From Anaerosolibacter carboniphilus (GTDB lineage: Bacteria > Bacillota > Clostridia > Peptostreptococcales > Thermotaleaceae), in the NCBI RefSeq assembly GCF_014205875.1, contig NZ_JACHEN010000010.1, positions 1-64,000 on the forward strand: DNA of 64,000 bases, given 5' to 3'. Shown here piece by piece: positions 33,265 to 43,240 of the stretch. Each line of letters begins with the position of its first letter. The stretch's first letter is position 1. A program made the translations under genes and the position numbers. A model generated the notes under the pieces. It did no database searches and was not told the DNA's origin. It saw only the letters and a list, made by a program, of their open reading frames with translations.

Positions 33265-35202
33265 TTACCTCCTTAACAGGTTCCGTTTCTTTTTACTGGT
33301 TCTAAGCTTTCTAATTTTTGGTTTTATATATATGGTGGCTAGGGGAGGAACCTTCACTGTTAGGGAGTAGGGTTGATTATGCCAGGGAATCGCATCAGCC
33401 ATTAAGGGAGTGTTATTCACCTGGTGGGAGCCACCAAAAATGCTTAAATCGCTATTAAAAGCCTCCATATATTCGCCGAGCTGAGGTACACCAATACGAT
33501 AAGCCTCTCGTACCACAGGTGTGAAATTGCAAAGAATGATCATAAAGTATTCAGGATTTATTGATTTTCTCATAAAGGTAATGATACTCTGCTGAGAGTC
33601 ATGGGGATCGATCCACTGGAATCCATCCCAATCATGATCGATTTCCCATAGCAAGCGTTCAGCACTATAGAAATGATTCAAAAAACGGACATATTCATGG
33701 AGCTTATGATGCATGTCGTAATCCAGCAGAAGCCAGTCTAATCCCTGGTCATCTCTCCACTCAATGAATTGCCCGAACTCTCCTCCCATAAAAAGAAGCT
33801 TTTTACCAGGATGGGCCATCATATAACCATAGAAGGCGCGAAGATTGGCAAATTTCTGCCAATAATCTCCAGGCATTTTATTTAATAAAGATTTTTTTCC
33901 ATGAACGACTTCATCATGGGAAAGGGGCAAAACAAAATTTTCCGAAAAGGCGTACATAAAGGAGAAGGTAACCAACTCATGATGCCATTTGCGGTGAATC
34001 GGGTCCATTTCCATATAACGAAGCATATCATTCATCCATCCCATGTTCCATTTATAGCTATAGCCTAAACCCCCTAAATATGTAGGCTTTGTTACCAAGG
34101 GCCATGCTGTAGATTCCTCAGCAAACACCAATACATTGGGATATTTATGACAGATGGTTTCATTTAATCGTTTCATGAAAGCAATGGCTTCAAGATTTTC
34201 CCTGCCGCCATGACAATTGGGCGTCCATTGATCAGAGGATTTTCCGTAATCCAGATAAAGCATGAAAGCTACCGCATCCACCCGCAAACCATCTAAGTGA
34301 TATATATCCAACCAAAAGAGGGCATTGGAAATGAGAAAGGACCATACTTGAGGCTTTGTAAAATCAAAATTTCGTGTGCCCCATTGATGGTTTATAGCGC
34401 GCTGGGGATCTTGATACTCATAAAGTGGTGTACCATCAAAATTAGCAAGTCCGTGGGCATCGGAGCAAAAATGGCCAGGAACCCAGTCAAGAATAATGCC
34501 AATCCCTTTTTGATGGCAACTATCAACAAAATACATGAAATCTTCAGGTGTTCCGTATCGACTGGTGACAGCGAAATATCCAGTGGATTGATATCCCCAG
34601 GAACCGTCAAAGGGATGTTCTGTGAGAGGTAATAGCTCGATATGCGTGTAGCCCATCTCAACGACATAGCTGATCAGCAACGGAGCCAATTCCCTATAGG
34701 TATAGAAATCTCCATTATCTTTTCGCTTCCAGGAACCTAGGTGTACTTCGTATATATTTATTGGTGCGTTATAAAGAGAATTTCGACTCCGCAGACTCAA
34801 CCATTCTTCATCATGCCATTGGTATTTTTGAAGGTTGAAGACTTTTGAGGCAGTGCCAGGTCTGGTTTCTCCAAAAAAACTGTAGGGATCTGCCTTATGA
34901 AGAATTTTTCCTTGGGATGTATGTATTTCGTATTTATACAAGGCTTCTTCCTTTAGGTTGGGAAAGAACAGAGACCAAATTCCTGATGGATCTACCAAGG
35001 AGAATGGGTGAAGGCTACCCTGCCAATCATTAAATTCCCCAATCAAGTAGACTGCTGCAGCATGGGGAGCCCAAAGGGTAAATTGAATGCCTGGTATACC
35101 GTCTTTGGCCACCAAATGGGCGCCAAAAAGGCCGTAACAATGGTAATGCCGTCCCTCTTGAAAAAGATTAATGTTCTCAGGCTCTAGTGATAACGCCTTC
35201 AT
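33265..35202 (-). CDS. glgB: 1,4-alpha-glucan branching enzyme
   Basis: This ~645-aa GH13_9 enzyme introduces alpha-1,6 branches. The N-terminal CBM48 domain (GIQFTLWAPHAAAVYLIGEFNDW) is followed by the catalytic barrel with GLRVDAVAFMLY (nucleophile Asp), VFAEESTAWP (acid/base Glu) and LPLSHDEVVHGKKSLL. LEAIAFMKRLN and GGEFGQFIEW are family markers. The ATG at 35202 has AAAGGTGG 11 nt upstream; an in-frame ATG at 35226 lacks a ribosome site. It is the first gene of the leftward glycogen operon. The 5' region to 35429 is shared with the divergent PDZ gene; I found no confident promoter in it. Confidence 0.95.
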   Translation of the reverse strand: MKALSLEPENINLFQEGRHYHCYGLFGAHLVAKDGIPGIQFTLWAPHAAAVYLIGEFNDWQGSLHPFSLVDPSGIWSLFFPNLKEEALYKYEIHTSQGKILHKADPYSFFGETRPGTASKVFNLQKYQWHDEEWLSLRSRNSLYNAPINIYEVHLGSWKRKDNGDFYTYRELAPLLISYVVEMGYTHIELLPLTEHPFDGSWGYQSTGYFAVTSRYGTPEDFMYFVDSCHQKGIGIILDWVPGHFCSDAHGLANFDGTPLYEYQDPQRAINHQWGTRNFDFTKPQVWSFLISNALFWLDIYHLDGLRVDAVAFMLYLDYGKSSDQWTPNCHGGRENLEAIAFMKRLNETICHKYPNVLVFAEESTAWPLVTKPTYLGGLGYSYKWNMGWMNDMLRYMEMDPIHRKWHHELVTFSFMYAFSENFVLPLSHDEVVHGKKSLLNKMPGDYWQKFANLRAFYGYMMAHPGKKLLFMGGEFGQFIEWRDDQGLDWLLLDYDMHHKLHEYVRFLNHFYSAERLLWEIDHDWDGFQWIDPHDSQQSIITFMRKSINPEYFMIILCNFTPVVREAYRIGVPQLGEYMEAFNSDLSIFGGSHQVNNTPLMADAIPWHNQPYSLTVKVPPLATIYIKPKIRKLRTSKKKRNLLRR

Positions 35203-35429
35203 TGGTTTGGATTCCACCTTTCTCATGGGTTTACAGGGTCATTCAGACAACCTTATTAATGTATATGTTCAGGCTGCATAGAAATGACTAAATTCACTAT
35301 TCGTTAACACACAAGGATATATATATGATCTATTTCATGGATTTATCACCTTTTTTGTGTGTTGTGGTAAAAAATTCCTGAATTTATGGCCATAATGTAT
35401 ATATAAGAATGGGAAAAGGGGAAATGAGA

Positions 35430-36566
35430 ATGGTAGAATTCTTAAGATGGAGTAAGACAATGGTAGTAATATTGGCCGTAGGCGGAATATCATTCCTTCA
35501 GTATAAAAAAATTCACGACTTTGAATACAAAGCCATGGGCTTTACAAAAACCACACTTAGGAAGAAAGTATTGAATGGGTTCATGATGGGTGTATTGGGC
35601 GGTAGCTTAGGAACCATAGTTATCCTTATGCTTGGGGTTACGATAGAACCTAGAGATTTTATCTACCTATTGCCAATGGCCTTTATGCTCATGTTGATCA
35701 ATGTCCGTTATGTATGCTTTGCCTATGGGGGTGGCCTGTTAGGCATCGTCAGTCTTTTATTGGGTCTTCCCAAGATAAATATACCAAGCCTCATGACAAT
35801 CGTAGGCGTTCTCCATTTGGTAGAGAGTATTTTAATATGGCTAGATGGACATCGGCATGCTACACCTATTTTCATCGAGGACGAAAAATACGGGATTGTC
35901 GGCGGATTTTTACTACAACGATTCTGGCCCATTCCCTTTATTGTATTGTTGGCGATGATGGGGACCTTAGGGAGTGAAAACCTGCCCTTACCCATGTCTA
36001 TGTTTGTAGCAGTCTTGGGGTATAGCGATATGGCTTTATCCAGCACACCTAACCAAAAATCGAAAACTTCGGCCATAAGGCTTTTGACGTATAGCGCAAT
36101 ACTCATTCTTCTTTCAGTGATGGCCAAGAAATATATATTGTTTCAATGGATTGCTGTCAGTTTTGCAGCATTAGGACATGAAGCTTTAGTATTGTGGGGC
36201 CAAAAGGAAGAGAAAAGGAAGGCTCCGCTATTTAGGCATCATCGCCGTGGAATTACTGTATTGGATGTGAAAATGGATGGATCTAAGAAAAAAATGGATC
36301 TAAATCCAGGAGATGTGATTCTAAGGATAAACAATCATCCAATTTATGATAAGGCAGACATTCAGGTTGTTTTAAGCAGCTTTCCCCAGAGAATATGGAT
36401 GGAGATCATCGATGCAGCAGGGAAGCAGAAGACCATTGAATATAAACATAGGTATGGAATGGATAGCTTTGGGCTGATTATCGTACCCCAAAATTCATCT
36501 GTTGTTTTTCTGCCAAGTCCATCCTTAAGTCCAATAAAGAAATGGATCGAGAGTATAAAAAAGTAA
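35430..36566 (+). CDS. Polytopic membrane protein with C-terminal PDZ domain (MinJ-like)
   Basis: This 378-aa protein has about eight hydrophobic segments (residues ~10-265) followed by a C-terminal PDZ domain (about 275-345: GITVLDVKMDGS...LNPGDVILRINNHPI). The architecture matches Bacillus MinJ/YvjD, which links DivIVA and MinD at the division site. In Bacillus that gene also lies between ctpB and uvrBA, so function by synteny is plausible though identity may be low. I chose the ATG at 35430, with AAAAGGGG 9 nt upstream; ATGs at 35409 and 35424 are less well placed. Here it is separated from ctpA by the glycogen operon. Confidence 0.75.
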   Translation: MVEFLRWSKTMVVILAVGGISFLQYKKIHDFEYKAMGFTKTTLRKKVLNGFMMGVLGGSLGTIVILMLGVTIEPRDFIYLLPMAFMLMLINVRYVCFAYGGGLLGIVSLLLGLPKINIPSLMTIVGVLHLVESILIWLDGHRHATPIFIEDEKYGIVGGFLLQRFWPIPFIVLLAMMGTLGSENLPLPMSMFVAVLGYSDMALSSTPNQKSKTSAIRLLTYSAILILLSVMAKKYILFQWIAVSFAALGHEALVLWGQKEEKRKAPLFRHHRRGITVLDVKMDGSKKKMDLNPGDVILRINNHPIYDKADIQVVLSSFPQRIWMEIIDAAGKQKTIEYKHRYGMDSFGLIIVPQNSSVVFLPSPSLSPIKKWIESIKK

Positions 36567-36629
36567 CAATTCATAAGAGAAAGATACCTTTTAAGTCATG
36601 AAAAATAGATTTGATAAGATAAATCAAAA

Positions 36630-36650
36630 GACCAGCTCTAAAAGCTGGTC
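36630..36650 (-). terminator. Terminator of the diguanylate cyclase gene
   Basis: GACCAGCT (36630-36637) pairs with AGCTGGTC (36643-36650). The T-rich tail (TTTTGATTT) is on the minus strand, directly after the cyclase stop codon. Confidence 0.7.
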
Positions 36651-36651
36651 C

Positions 36652-37917
36652 TTAAATTGTTTTTTGTTGTAATTTGTGTTTATACATTCGAAAGTCTGCG
36701 GTTCGAAATAGTTCCTTGCTATCCGAGGCATCTTCAGGAAAAGAGGCGATACCATAGCTGAATGAAACTTGTACTTCTCTGTCTTCTGTAGAAAGTGTTC
36801 TTTCCTTTAATTGTTGAGTAATTTGTTGAAGCTTTTCCTGACTGCTTTCAGCAGTTGTATTTAAAAGGATGATGACAAACTCATCCCCGCCATATCGACC
36901 AATGATATCGGACTCCCGTATATTTTCGCGGAGCACCGAGGAGAAGGCTTTTAAAGCCAAGTCGCCAGTTTGATGACCATACATATCATTAATGATCTTC
37001 AAGTCGTTTAAGTCGATTACACAAAGGCAAAAGCTTTCATGATATCGCTTTGCTCGCTTATAAATACTCTCAAACAGTTCGTCAAAATAATGTCGATTGT
37101 ATACTTTTGTCAATCCATCGTATCGGGAAAGAAACAGGGTTTTCTCCAGCAACATTACATTTTTAATGGCAATGCTCAGCTGATTTGCTAGGTACTCTAT
37201 AATAGCAGTATCATGAATGTTAAAAGCATCCTCGTGCTGGCTGTTGTCTACATTGATCATTCCATAAAGTTTGTTGTCAATAAGGATGGGCGCAGAAATG
37301 GTAGCTCTAAGGGATAGGGCATCGGCATCTTCAAATTTAGTATAGGTTTCCTTTGCCAGGAATTTTTGATTAAATTTCATTGGGTTTTCTATGATACATG
37401 GCTTGGCATAATTGCCTTGAGTGTATTGGTATAAGAAGGTTTCTTCCACAGCCATACTTATTCTGGAGAGCCCCTTTAAGTCATAGCCTACAGCAGCCTT
37501 AAACTCTAGGCGATTATCATTATTTATGATAAGGATACTGCCAGCATCGGCTTTGTCGATAAGCTGGACAGCCTTCTTAACTACAGTGTTTAAGAATTCG
37601 TCAAAGTCTTTGATATCTAGAATCGAGTTGCTGATTTCTAACATTGCTTCCTTGATCAAATTATTCTTCTCCAGTTTTTCATTTAGATGAGTGATGCTGG
37701 AAATCGTCTGGGTTTGTCTGTCAACGATCTTATAATGATGCTTCAATGCCCTGGCATGGGCAAGTCCGAATATACCTAATAAAGCTGCTGTTAACAAGGG
37801 AAACAATAGGCTGGACTGTAGTCCCCAAATATCCAATAGCAAAGTGGCAATAAAGGGAGACAGTAATATAAGTATGCCTAAACGTGAAAATAAACCGATC
37901 TTTTTCTTTTCGCTCAT
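36652..37917 (-). CDS. Membrane GAF-GGDEF diguanylate cyclase
   Basis: This 421-aa protein has two N-terminal hydrophobic stretches (about 10-50), a short linker helix, a GAF sensor domain (about 80-225) and a C-terminal GGDEF domain (about 255-420). The active-site loop is an intact GGDEF in RYGGDEFVIIL. An inhibitory RxxD site (RESD) lies five residues before it, so it should make c-di-GMP and be product-inhibited. GGTGG lies 8 nt before the ATG. It is transcribed alone, convergent with the PDZ gene. A PilZ protein with intact c-di-GMP-binding motifs is encoded 5.3 kb away. Confidence 0.92.
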   Translation of the reverse strand: MSEKKKIGLFSRLGILILLSPFIATLLLDIWGLQSSLLFPLLTAALLGIFGLAHARALKHHYKIVDRQTQTISSITHLNEKLEKNNLIKEAMLEISNSILDIKDFDEFLNTVVKKAVQLIDKADAGSILIINNDNRLEFKAAVGYDLKGLSRISMAVEETFLYQYTQGNYAKPCIIENPMKFNQKFLAKETYTKFEDADALSLRATISAPILIDNKLYGMINVDNSQHEDAFNIHDTAIIEYLANQLSIAIKNVMLLEKTLFLSRYDGLTKVYNRHYFDELFESIYKRAKRYHESFCLCVIDLNDLKIINDMYGHQTGDLALKAFSSVLRENIRESDIIGRYGGDEFVIILLNTTAESSQEKLQQITQQLKERTLSTEDREVQVSFSYGIASFPEDASDSKELFRTADFRMYKHKLQQKTI

Positions 37918-38058
37918 GGAACGCCACCTTCATGTATTATAATTCAAGTCATGTTTAAATTATTCTAGAATTATTCCTATTCTCCTTCACTATTTCTAAC
38001 ATTATTTTGGCCATGGCCGTATATTGATTTTGACGAAATGGATAAAAAAAGCGACCCA

Positions 38059-38087
38059 TTGTAGATGCCCAATGGGCGCCTCTACAA
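38059..38087. repeat. Solo copy of the dispersed hairpin module
   Basis: TTGTAGA (38059-38065) and TCTACAA (38081-38087) enclose GCCCA-A-TGGGC. The reverse strand reads GTAGAGGCGCCCATTGGGC, the same plan as the GTAGGGGCG-hairpin units in the two composite elements but with different stem bases. The rest of the 337-bp gap (37918-38254) holds only AT-rich sequence and the uvrB promoter. Confidence 0.5.
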
Positions 38088-38123
38088 CCTTAACCTGAAC
38101 CTTAAAGATTTACATCATATGCA

Positions 38124-38174
38124 TTGACTTTCAAAAAAAGGAGAGATATAATTAAGCATACGAACAAGTGTTTG
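38124..38174 (+). promoter_or_regulatory. uvrB promoter with perfect LexA (SOS) box
   Basis: TTGACT (38124-38129) and TATAAT (38147-38152) are spaced by 17 bp. CGAACAAGTGTTTG at 38161-38174 fits the Gram-positive LexA/DinR consensus CGAACRNRYGTTYG at every position. It covers the expected transcription start, so LexA would block initiation until DNA damage. Confidence 0.88.
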
Positions 38175-38254
38175 ATTTTCCATTATCTGTTTATAATGGA
38201 TGAAAAATAGGTGTGTTATAATTTGTATGAATGCTGAAAAGAGGAGTATGTAGG

Positions 38255-40243
38255 ATGAATAGATTTGAAATTGCATCGGAATACAAGCCTACAGGGGATC
38301 AGCCAAAGGCTATTGCATCCCTGAGTGAAGGGCTTACAAATGGAAAAAAGCATCAGACCCTATTAGGGGTAACCGGGTCAGGAAAAACCTTCACCATGGC
38401 CAATGTGATCGAGAAGGTACAAAGGCCAACCTTGGTGATTGCCCATAATAAGACGCTGGCCGCCCAGCTGTGCAGTGAATTCAAAGAGTTCTTTCCCAAC
38501 AATGCAGTTGAATTCTTCGTGAGCTACTATGACTACTATCAGCCGGAAGCCTATGTGGCCCATACAGATACTTACATTGAAAAGGATGCTCAGATTAATG
38601 ATGAGATTGATAAATTGCGACACTCGGCTACAGCATCTCTTTATGAACGAAGGGATGTAATCGTTGTTGCCAGTGTGTCTTGTATATATGGATTGGGAGA
38701 TCCTGTGGACTATGAGACCCAGGTATTGTCCCTTCGTCCTGGGATGACGAAAAGTCGGGATGATATATTGAGAAAACTGGTGGATATTCAGTATATGCGA
38801 AATGATATCAACTTTGTGCGGGGGACCTTCCGCGTCCGAGGAGATGTTATTGAAATTTTTCCTGCTTCATCTTCAGAGAATGCAGTGCGAATAGAATTAT
38901 TTGGAGACGAAATTGACCGAATTACAGAAGTGAATGCACTGACAGGGGAGATTATCGGTCTTCGAAATCATGTATCGATTTTCCCTGCATCCCACTATGT
39001 AACCACCCATGACAAGCTGGAAAAGGCCATCCTAGATATAGAAGGGGAGTTAAAGGGCAGAGTTCAGTACTTCAAGGACAATGAAAAGCTTATTGAGGCC
39101 CAACGAATCCAGCAGCGAACCATGTACGATATTGAGATGCTAAGAGAAGTGGGATTTTGTCAAGGTATTGAAAATTATTCACGACACATCTCTCAAAGGC
39201 CGCCAGGAAGTAGGCCATTTACTTTGATTGACTATTTCCCTGATGATTTTTTAATCATCGTGGATGAGTCCCATGTGAGCATTCCTCAGATTCGGGGCAT
39301 GTACGCTGGAGATCGCTCTCGAAAGGAAAGTCTTGTGGAATATGGCTTCCGACTGCCCTCTGCCTATGACAATCGTCCTCTAAACTTTGGAGAGTTTGAG
39401 AGCTTGGTCAATCAAATTGTTTATGTCAGTGCAACGCCAGGTCCTTATGAGAAAGAACACAGCGAAAATACAGTGGAGCAAATTATTCGTCCTACAGGAC
39501 TGATTGACCCAGAAATCACAGTGCGACCGATTAAAGGACAGATTGATGATTTAATCGGGGAGATCCATGGTGTGATTCAAAATAAGCAAAGAGTACTGGT
39601 TACTACTTTAACCAAGAAGATGGCGGAGGATTTAACCAGTTACTTTAAAGATGTAAACATCAAGGTGAGATATCTTCATTCAGATATTGATACATTGGAA
39701 AGAATGGAGATCATTCGGGACCTCCGATTGGGTGTATTTGATGTATTGGTTGGTATCAACCTCTTAAGAGAGGGCTTGGACCTGCCAGAGGTGGCTTTGG
39801 TTGCCATTTTAGATGCGGATAAAGAGGGCTTTCTTCGTTCAGAAACCTCCCTTATACAAACCATTGGTAGGGCTGCTAGGAATATTCAAGGGAAAGTTAT
39901 CATGTATGCCGATAAAATTACAGATTCAATGGCTAAAGCCATTGGAGAAACCAATCGTAGAAGAGCGATCCAGGAATCCTACAATGAGGAGCACGGCATT
40001 GTTCCCCAGGGCATTGTCAAAAAGGTACGGGATGTGATCGAAGCGACGAAGGTGGCAGAAGATAAAGAACGATATGGTATGGAAGAAAAACTGGATGAGA
40101 TGGAGAAAGAAGATATCCTGAATACCATTAAGCGATTAGAGACTGAAATGAAGGAAGCTGCAATCAATCTTCAGTTTGAGAGAGCTGCTGAACTGAGAGA
40201 TAAGATCCTTGAACTAAAAGATACGTTGGATAATATGAGGTGA
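38255..40243 (+). CDS. uvrB: Excinuclease ABC subunit B
   Basis: This 662-aa nucleotide-excision-repair helicase-like protein verifies damage after UvrA and recruits UvrC. It has the Walker A motif GVTGSGKT, the beta-hairpin region [11 protein letters not shown], helicase motifs [20 protein letters not shown] and [12 protein letters not shown], and a C-terminal UVR domain ([18 protein letters not shown]) that binds UvrC. I start at 38255, where GAGGAG lies 8 nt upstream and the N-terminus [20 protein letters not shown] is the family form; a frame start at 38231 would add eight residues. It is followed 4 bp later by uvrA in the usual uvrB-uvrA operon. Confidence 0.97.
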   Translation: MNRFEIASEYKPTGDQPKAIASLSEGLTNGKKHQTLLGVTGSGKTFTMANVIEKVQRPTLVIAHNKTLAAQLCSEFKEFFPNNAVEFFVSYYDYYQPEAYVAHTDTYIEKDAQINDEIDKLRHSATASLYERRDVIVVASVSCIYGLGDPVDYETQVLSLRPGMTKSRDDILRKLVDIQYMRNDINFVRGTFRVRGDVIEIFPASSSENAVRIELFGDEIDRITEVNALTGEIIGLRNHVSIFPASHYVTTHDKLEKAILDIEGELKGRVQYFKDNEKLIEAQRIQQRTMYDIEMLREVGFCQGIENYSRHISQRPPGSRPFTLIDYFPDDFLIIVDESHVSIPQIRGMYAGDRSRKESLVEYGFRLPSAYDNRPLNFGEFESLVNQIVYVSATPGPYEKEHSENTVEQIIRPTGLIDPEITVRPIKGQIDDLIGEIHGVIQNKQRVLVTTLTKKMAEDLTSYFKDVNIKVRYLHSDIDTLERMEIIRDLRLGVFDVLVGINLLREGLDLPEVALVAILDADKEGFLRSETSLIQTIGRAARNIQGKVIMYADKITDSMAKAIGETNRRRAIQESYNEEHGIVPQGIVKKVRDVIEATKVAEDKERYGMEEKLDEMEKEDILNTIKRLETEMKEAAINLQFERAAELRDKILELKDTLDNMR

Positions 40244-40247
40244 AGAT

Positions 40248-43085
40248 ATGGCAAAAAATAGTATTATTGTAAAGGGTGCCAAGGAGCACAATTTAAAGAA
40301 TATAGATATAGAAATTCCTAGAGATAAATTTGTAGTCATGACTGGTTTGAGTGGGTCAGGAAAATCCTCCCTTGCCTTTGACACAATCTATGCGGAAGGA
40401 CAAAGACGATATGTAGAGAGCTTATCGGCATATGCCAGACAGTTTCTAGGCCAAATGGAGAAGCCAGACGTAGAATATATCGAAGGTCTCTCTCCTGCCA
40501 TTTCCATCGATCAAAAGACCACCAGTCGAAATCCCCGTTCTACAGTTGGCACAGTGACAGAGATTTATGACTATTTGAGATTGTTGTTTGCTAGGATTGG
40601 TACGCCCCATTGTCCCATCTGCGATCGAGAGATTACCCAGCAAACAGTAGATCAAATTGTAGACAAGCTGATGGCCTTGGAAGAGAGAACAAAAATTCAG
40701 CTGTTGGCACCCTTGGTCCGCGGTAGAAAGGGAGAACATACCAAGGTGCTGGAGGGCATTAAAAGGGATGGCTATGTAAGGGTTCGAATCGATGGAGAAA
40801 TTCGAGAGATCGCTGAAGATATTAAGCTGGAAAAAAACAAAAAGCACACCATAGAAGTAGTTGTGGATAGGATTGTGATCAAGGAAGGCATTGAGAAAAG
40901 ATTGTCTGATTCCATTGAAACAACTTTATCCTTGTCAGAGGGGTTGGTAATCGTCAATATCATTGATGGAGAGGATATGCTGTTCAGTACGAAGTTTTCC
41001 TGCCCAGAACATGGTATTGGCATAGAGGAATTGGAACCGAGAATGTTCTCCTTCAACAGTCCCTTTGGTGCGTGTCCTGATTGTAATGGAATCGGCTATT
41101 TACAGAAAATCGATTCTGACTTAATTATCCCGAATGCTTCCTTAAGCATTCGAGAAGGGGCTGTGGCACCTCTTTCTAATTCTTCGGAAGGTACCTACTA
41201 TTATGAAATGATTGATGCCTTGGCCAAGGATCATAGCGTGGATCTAGATACACCGATGGAACAGCTGCCCGAAACCTTTATCCATGAGGTCCTTTATGGT
41301 ACTGGGAAGCGAGCCATCGAATTTACTTACGAAAGCAAATTTGGGGGGATGAAAAAGTATCGTTCTCCTTTTGAAGGAATTATTAAGAATTTGGAACGAA
41401 GATACAAGGAAACAAATTCTGATTATATGCGGGAAAAAATCGAAGAATTTATGAGTTTAACACCCTGTGATAGCTGTAAGGGTATGAGATTAAAGCCTGA
41501 GGTGCTTGCCGTAAAAATTGCTGGAAAAAATATAGCAGAGGCAACAGAATTTTCTGTAAGAAGTGCTTTAGATTTCTTTGGCAACCTGGAGCTTTCAGAA
41601 AAAAACAAGATGATCTCTCGACAAATTTTAAAGGAAATTAATGAGCGATTGGGCTTCCTGGTGGATGTTGGCTTAGATTATTTAACCTTATCCAGGGCAG
41701 CAGGAACCCTTTCAGGAGGAGAATCTCAGCGGATTCGTCTTGCTACCCAGATTGGTTCTAGCCTGGTAGGCGTACTATATATTCTAGACGAACCAAGTAT
41801 TGGACTGCATCAAAGAGACAATGAGAAACTGCTGAAAACCTTGCGAAATCTAACGGATTTAGGGAATACCTTGATTGTTGTGGAGCATGATGAAGACACC
41901 ATGTTTGCAGCAGATCACATCATCGATATCGGACCAGGTGCAGGAGCAAACGGAGGGAAGATCATTGCCCAGGGAACTGTGGATGATATTATGAACAGCG
42001 AGGACTCCATTACTGGTCAATATCTTGCAGGCAAGAAGAAAATTGAAATCCCAGCAGAGCGAAGAGCACCTAACGGAAAATGGATTGAAGTGGTGGGTGC
42101 CAAGGAGAACAATCTCAAGAATTTAACAGTGAAAATACCCTTGGGGGTATTTGTATCCGTGACTGGTGTTTCAGGTTCAGGGAAAAGTACATTGATTAAT
42201 GAGATCCTTCATAAAAAATTATCCATGGAGCTTCATCGAGCCAAAAGCAAACCTGGAAAGCATGAAGAAGTTCGAGGTTTGGAATATATCGATAAAGTCA
42301 TAGATATTGATCAATCACCTATTGGAAGAACACCTCGATCCAATCCAGCTACTTATACAGGAGTTTTTGATATGATCCGAGATGTCTTTGCACAGGTTCC
42401 TGAAGCCAAAGTTCGAGGATATCAGAAGGGACGATTTAGCTTCAATGTAAAAGGTGGCAGATGTGAGGCTTGCAAGGGTGATGGTATTATAAAGATTGAA
42501 ATGCATTTTCTTCCAGATGTGTATGTACCCTGTGATGTATGTAAGGGCAAGCGGTATAATCGTGAAACCTTGGAGGTAAAGTACAAAGGTAAATCCATTT
42601 CTGAAGTATTGGATATGACTGTGGAAGAGGCTGTGAGTTTCTTTCAGAATATACCTAGTATCAAAAGAAAACTGGAAACCTTGCATGAGGTAGGCTTAGG
42701 ATATATTAAATTAGGTCAGCCGTCGACCCAGTTATCAGGTGGAGAAGCCCAACGAATTAAGCTAGCTACAGAACTTAGCAAGCGAAGTACAGGCAGAACC
42801 CTATATATTTTGGATGAACCTACTACAGGGCTTCATATTGCTGACATCCATAAGCTAATTGGCGTATTGAATAGGTTGGTAGAGAGTGGAAATACAGTTT
42901 TGGTAATTGAGCATAATTTAGATGTGATCAAGACCAGCGATTATATCATTGATCTTGGACCTGAAGGTGGGGATAAAGGTGGCCTTATTGTAGGACAAGG
43001 TACACCGGAAGAGATTGTTAAAATTCCTCAGTCCTATACGGGACTGTTTTTGAAGAAGGTATTGGATAGGGATTTAAAAGCCTAG
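40248..43085 (+). CDS. uvrA: Excinuclease ABC subunit A
   Basis: This 945-aa DNA-damage sensor has two ABC ATPase modules. The first starts at [22 protein letters not shown] and the second at [15 protein letters not shown]. The signatures are [17 protein letters not shown] and [15 protein letters not shown]. Zinc-binding cysteines are seen in the first insertion (CPEHG...CPDCNG) and in the C-terminal zinc module ([10 protein letters not shown]...[10 protein letters not shown]), which contacts DNA. GAGGTGA lies 5 nt before the ATG, directly at the end of uvrB, so it shares the SOS promoter. Length and domain order are standard. The terminator starts within the last codons. Confidence 0.97.
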   Translation: MAKNSIIVKGAKEHNLKNIDIEIPRDKFVVMTGLSGSGKSSLAFDTIYAEGQRRYVESLSAYARQFLGQMEKPDVEYIEGLSPAISIDQKTTSRNPRSTVGTVTEIYDYLRLLFARIGTPHCPICDREITQQTVDQIVDKLMALEERTKIQLLAPLVRGRKGEHTKVLEGIKRDGYVRVRIDGEIREIAEDIKLEKNKKHTIEVVVDRIVIKEGIEKRLSDSIETTLSLSEGLVIVNIIDGEDMLFSTKFSCPEHGIGIEELEPRMFSFNSPFGACPDCNGIGYLQKIDSDLIIPNASLSIREGAVAPLSNSSEGTYYYEMIDALAKDHSVDLDTPMEQLPETFIHEVLYGTGKRAIEFTYESKFGGMKKYRSPFEGIIKNLERRYKETNSDYMREKIEEFMSLTPCDSCKGMRLKPEVLAVKIAGKNIAEATEFSVRSALDFFGNLELSEKNKMISRQILKEINERLGFLVDVGLDYLTLSRAAGTLSGGESQRIRLATQIGSSLVGVLYILDEPSIGLHQRDNEKLLKTLRNLTDLGNTLIVVEHDEDTMFAADHIIDIGPGAGANGGKIIAQGTVDDIMNSEDSITGQYLAGKKKIEIPAERRAPNGKWIEVVGAKENNLKNLTVKIPLGVFVSVTGVSGSGKSTLINEILHKKLSMELHRAKSKPGKHEEVRGLEYIDKVIDIDQSPIGRTPRSNPATYTGVFDMIRDVFAQVPEAKVRGYQKGRFSFNVKGGRCEACKGDGIIKIEMHFLPDVYVPCDVCKGKRYNRETLEVKYKGKSISEVLDMTVEEAVSFFQNIPSIKRKLETLHEVGLGYIKLGQPSTQLSGGEAQRIKLATELSKRSTGRTLYILDEPTTGLHIADIHKLIGVLNRLVESGNTVLVIEHNLDVIKTSDYIIDLGPEGGDKGGLIVGQGTPEEIVKIPQSYTGLFLKKVLDRDLKA

Positions 43086-43105
43086 CGTTGCGCTAGGCTT
43101 TTTTT
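43076..43105 (+). terminator. Terminator of uvrBA overlapping the stop codon
   Basis: AAAAGCCTAGCG pairs perfectly with CGCTAGGCTTTT around a TTG loop, followed by T residues. The uvrA stop codon (43083-43085) lies in the left arm. Confidence 0.88.
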
Positions 43106-43240
43106 AGATAAATAATAGGGATTAACTTACATATAATGAAGAATTACATGAAAGATACGACTAAAGTACTAGGATAAATAGAAGGATTTTGCAACCTATA
43201 TAGCTAATATAGAGAGGAAGCAATTTGTTAGGAGGTAAGC

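Noticed and set aside
35227..35429. Catabolite-responsive (cre) site for the glycogen operon
   Set aside because: hprK is present in the genome, but no sequence in the glgB leader fits the cre consensus well enough to report.
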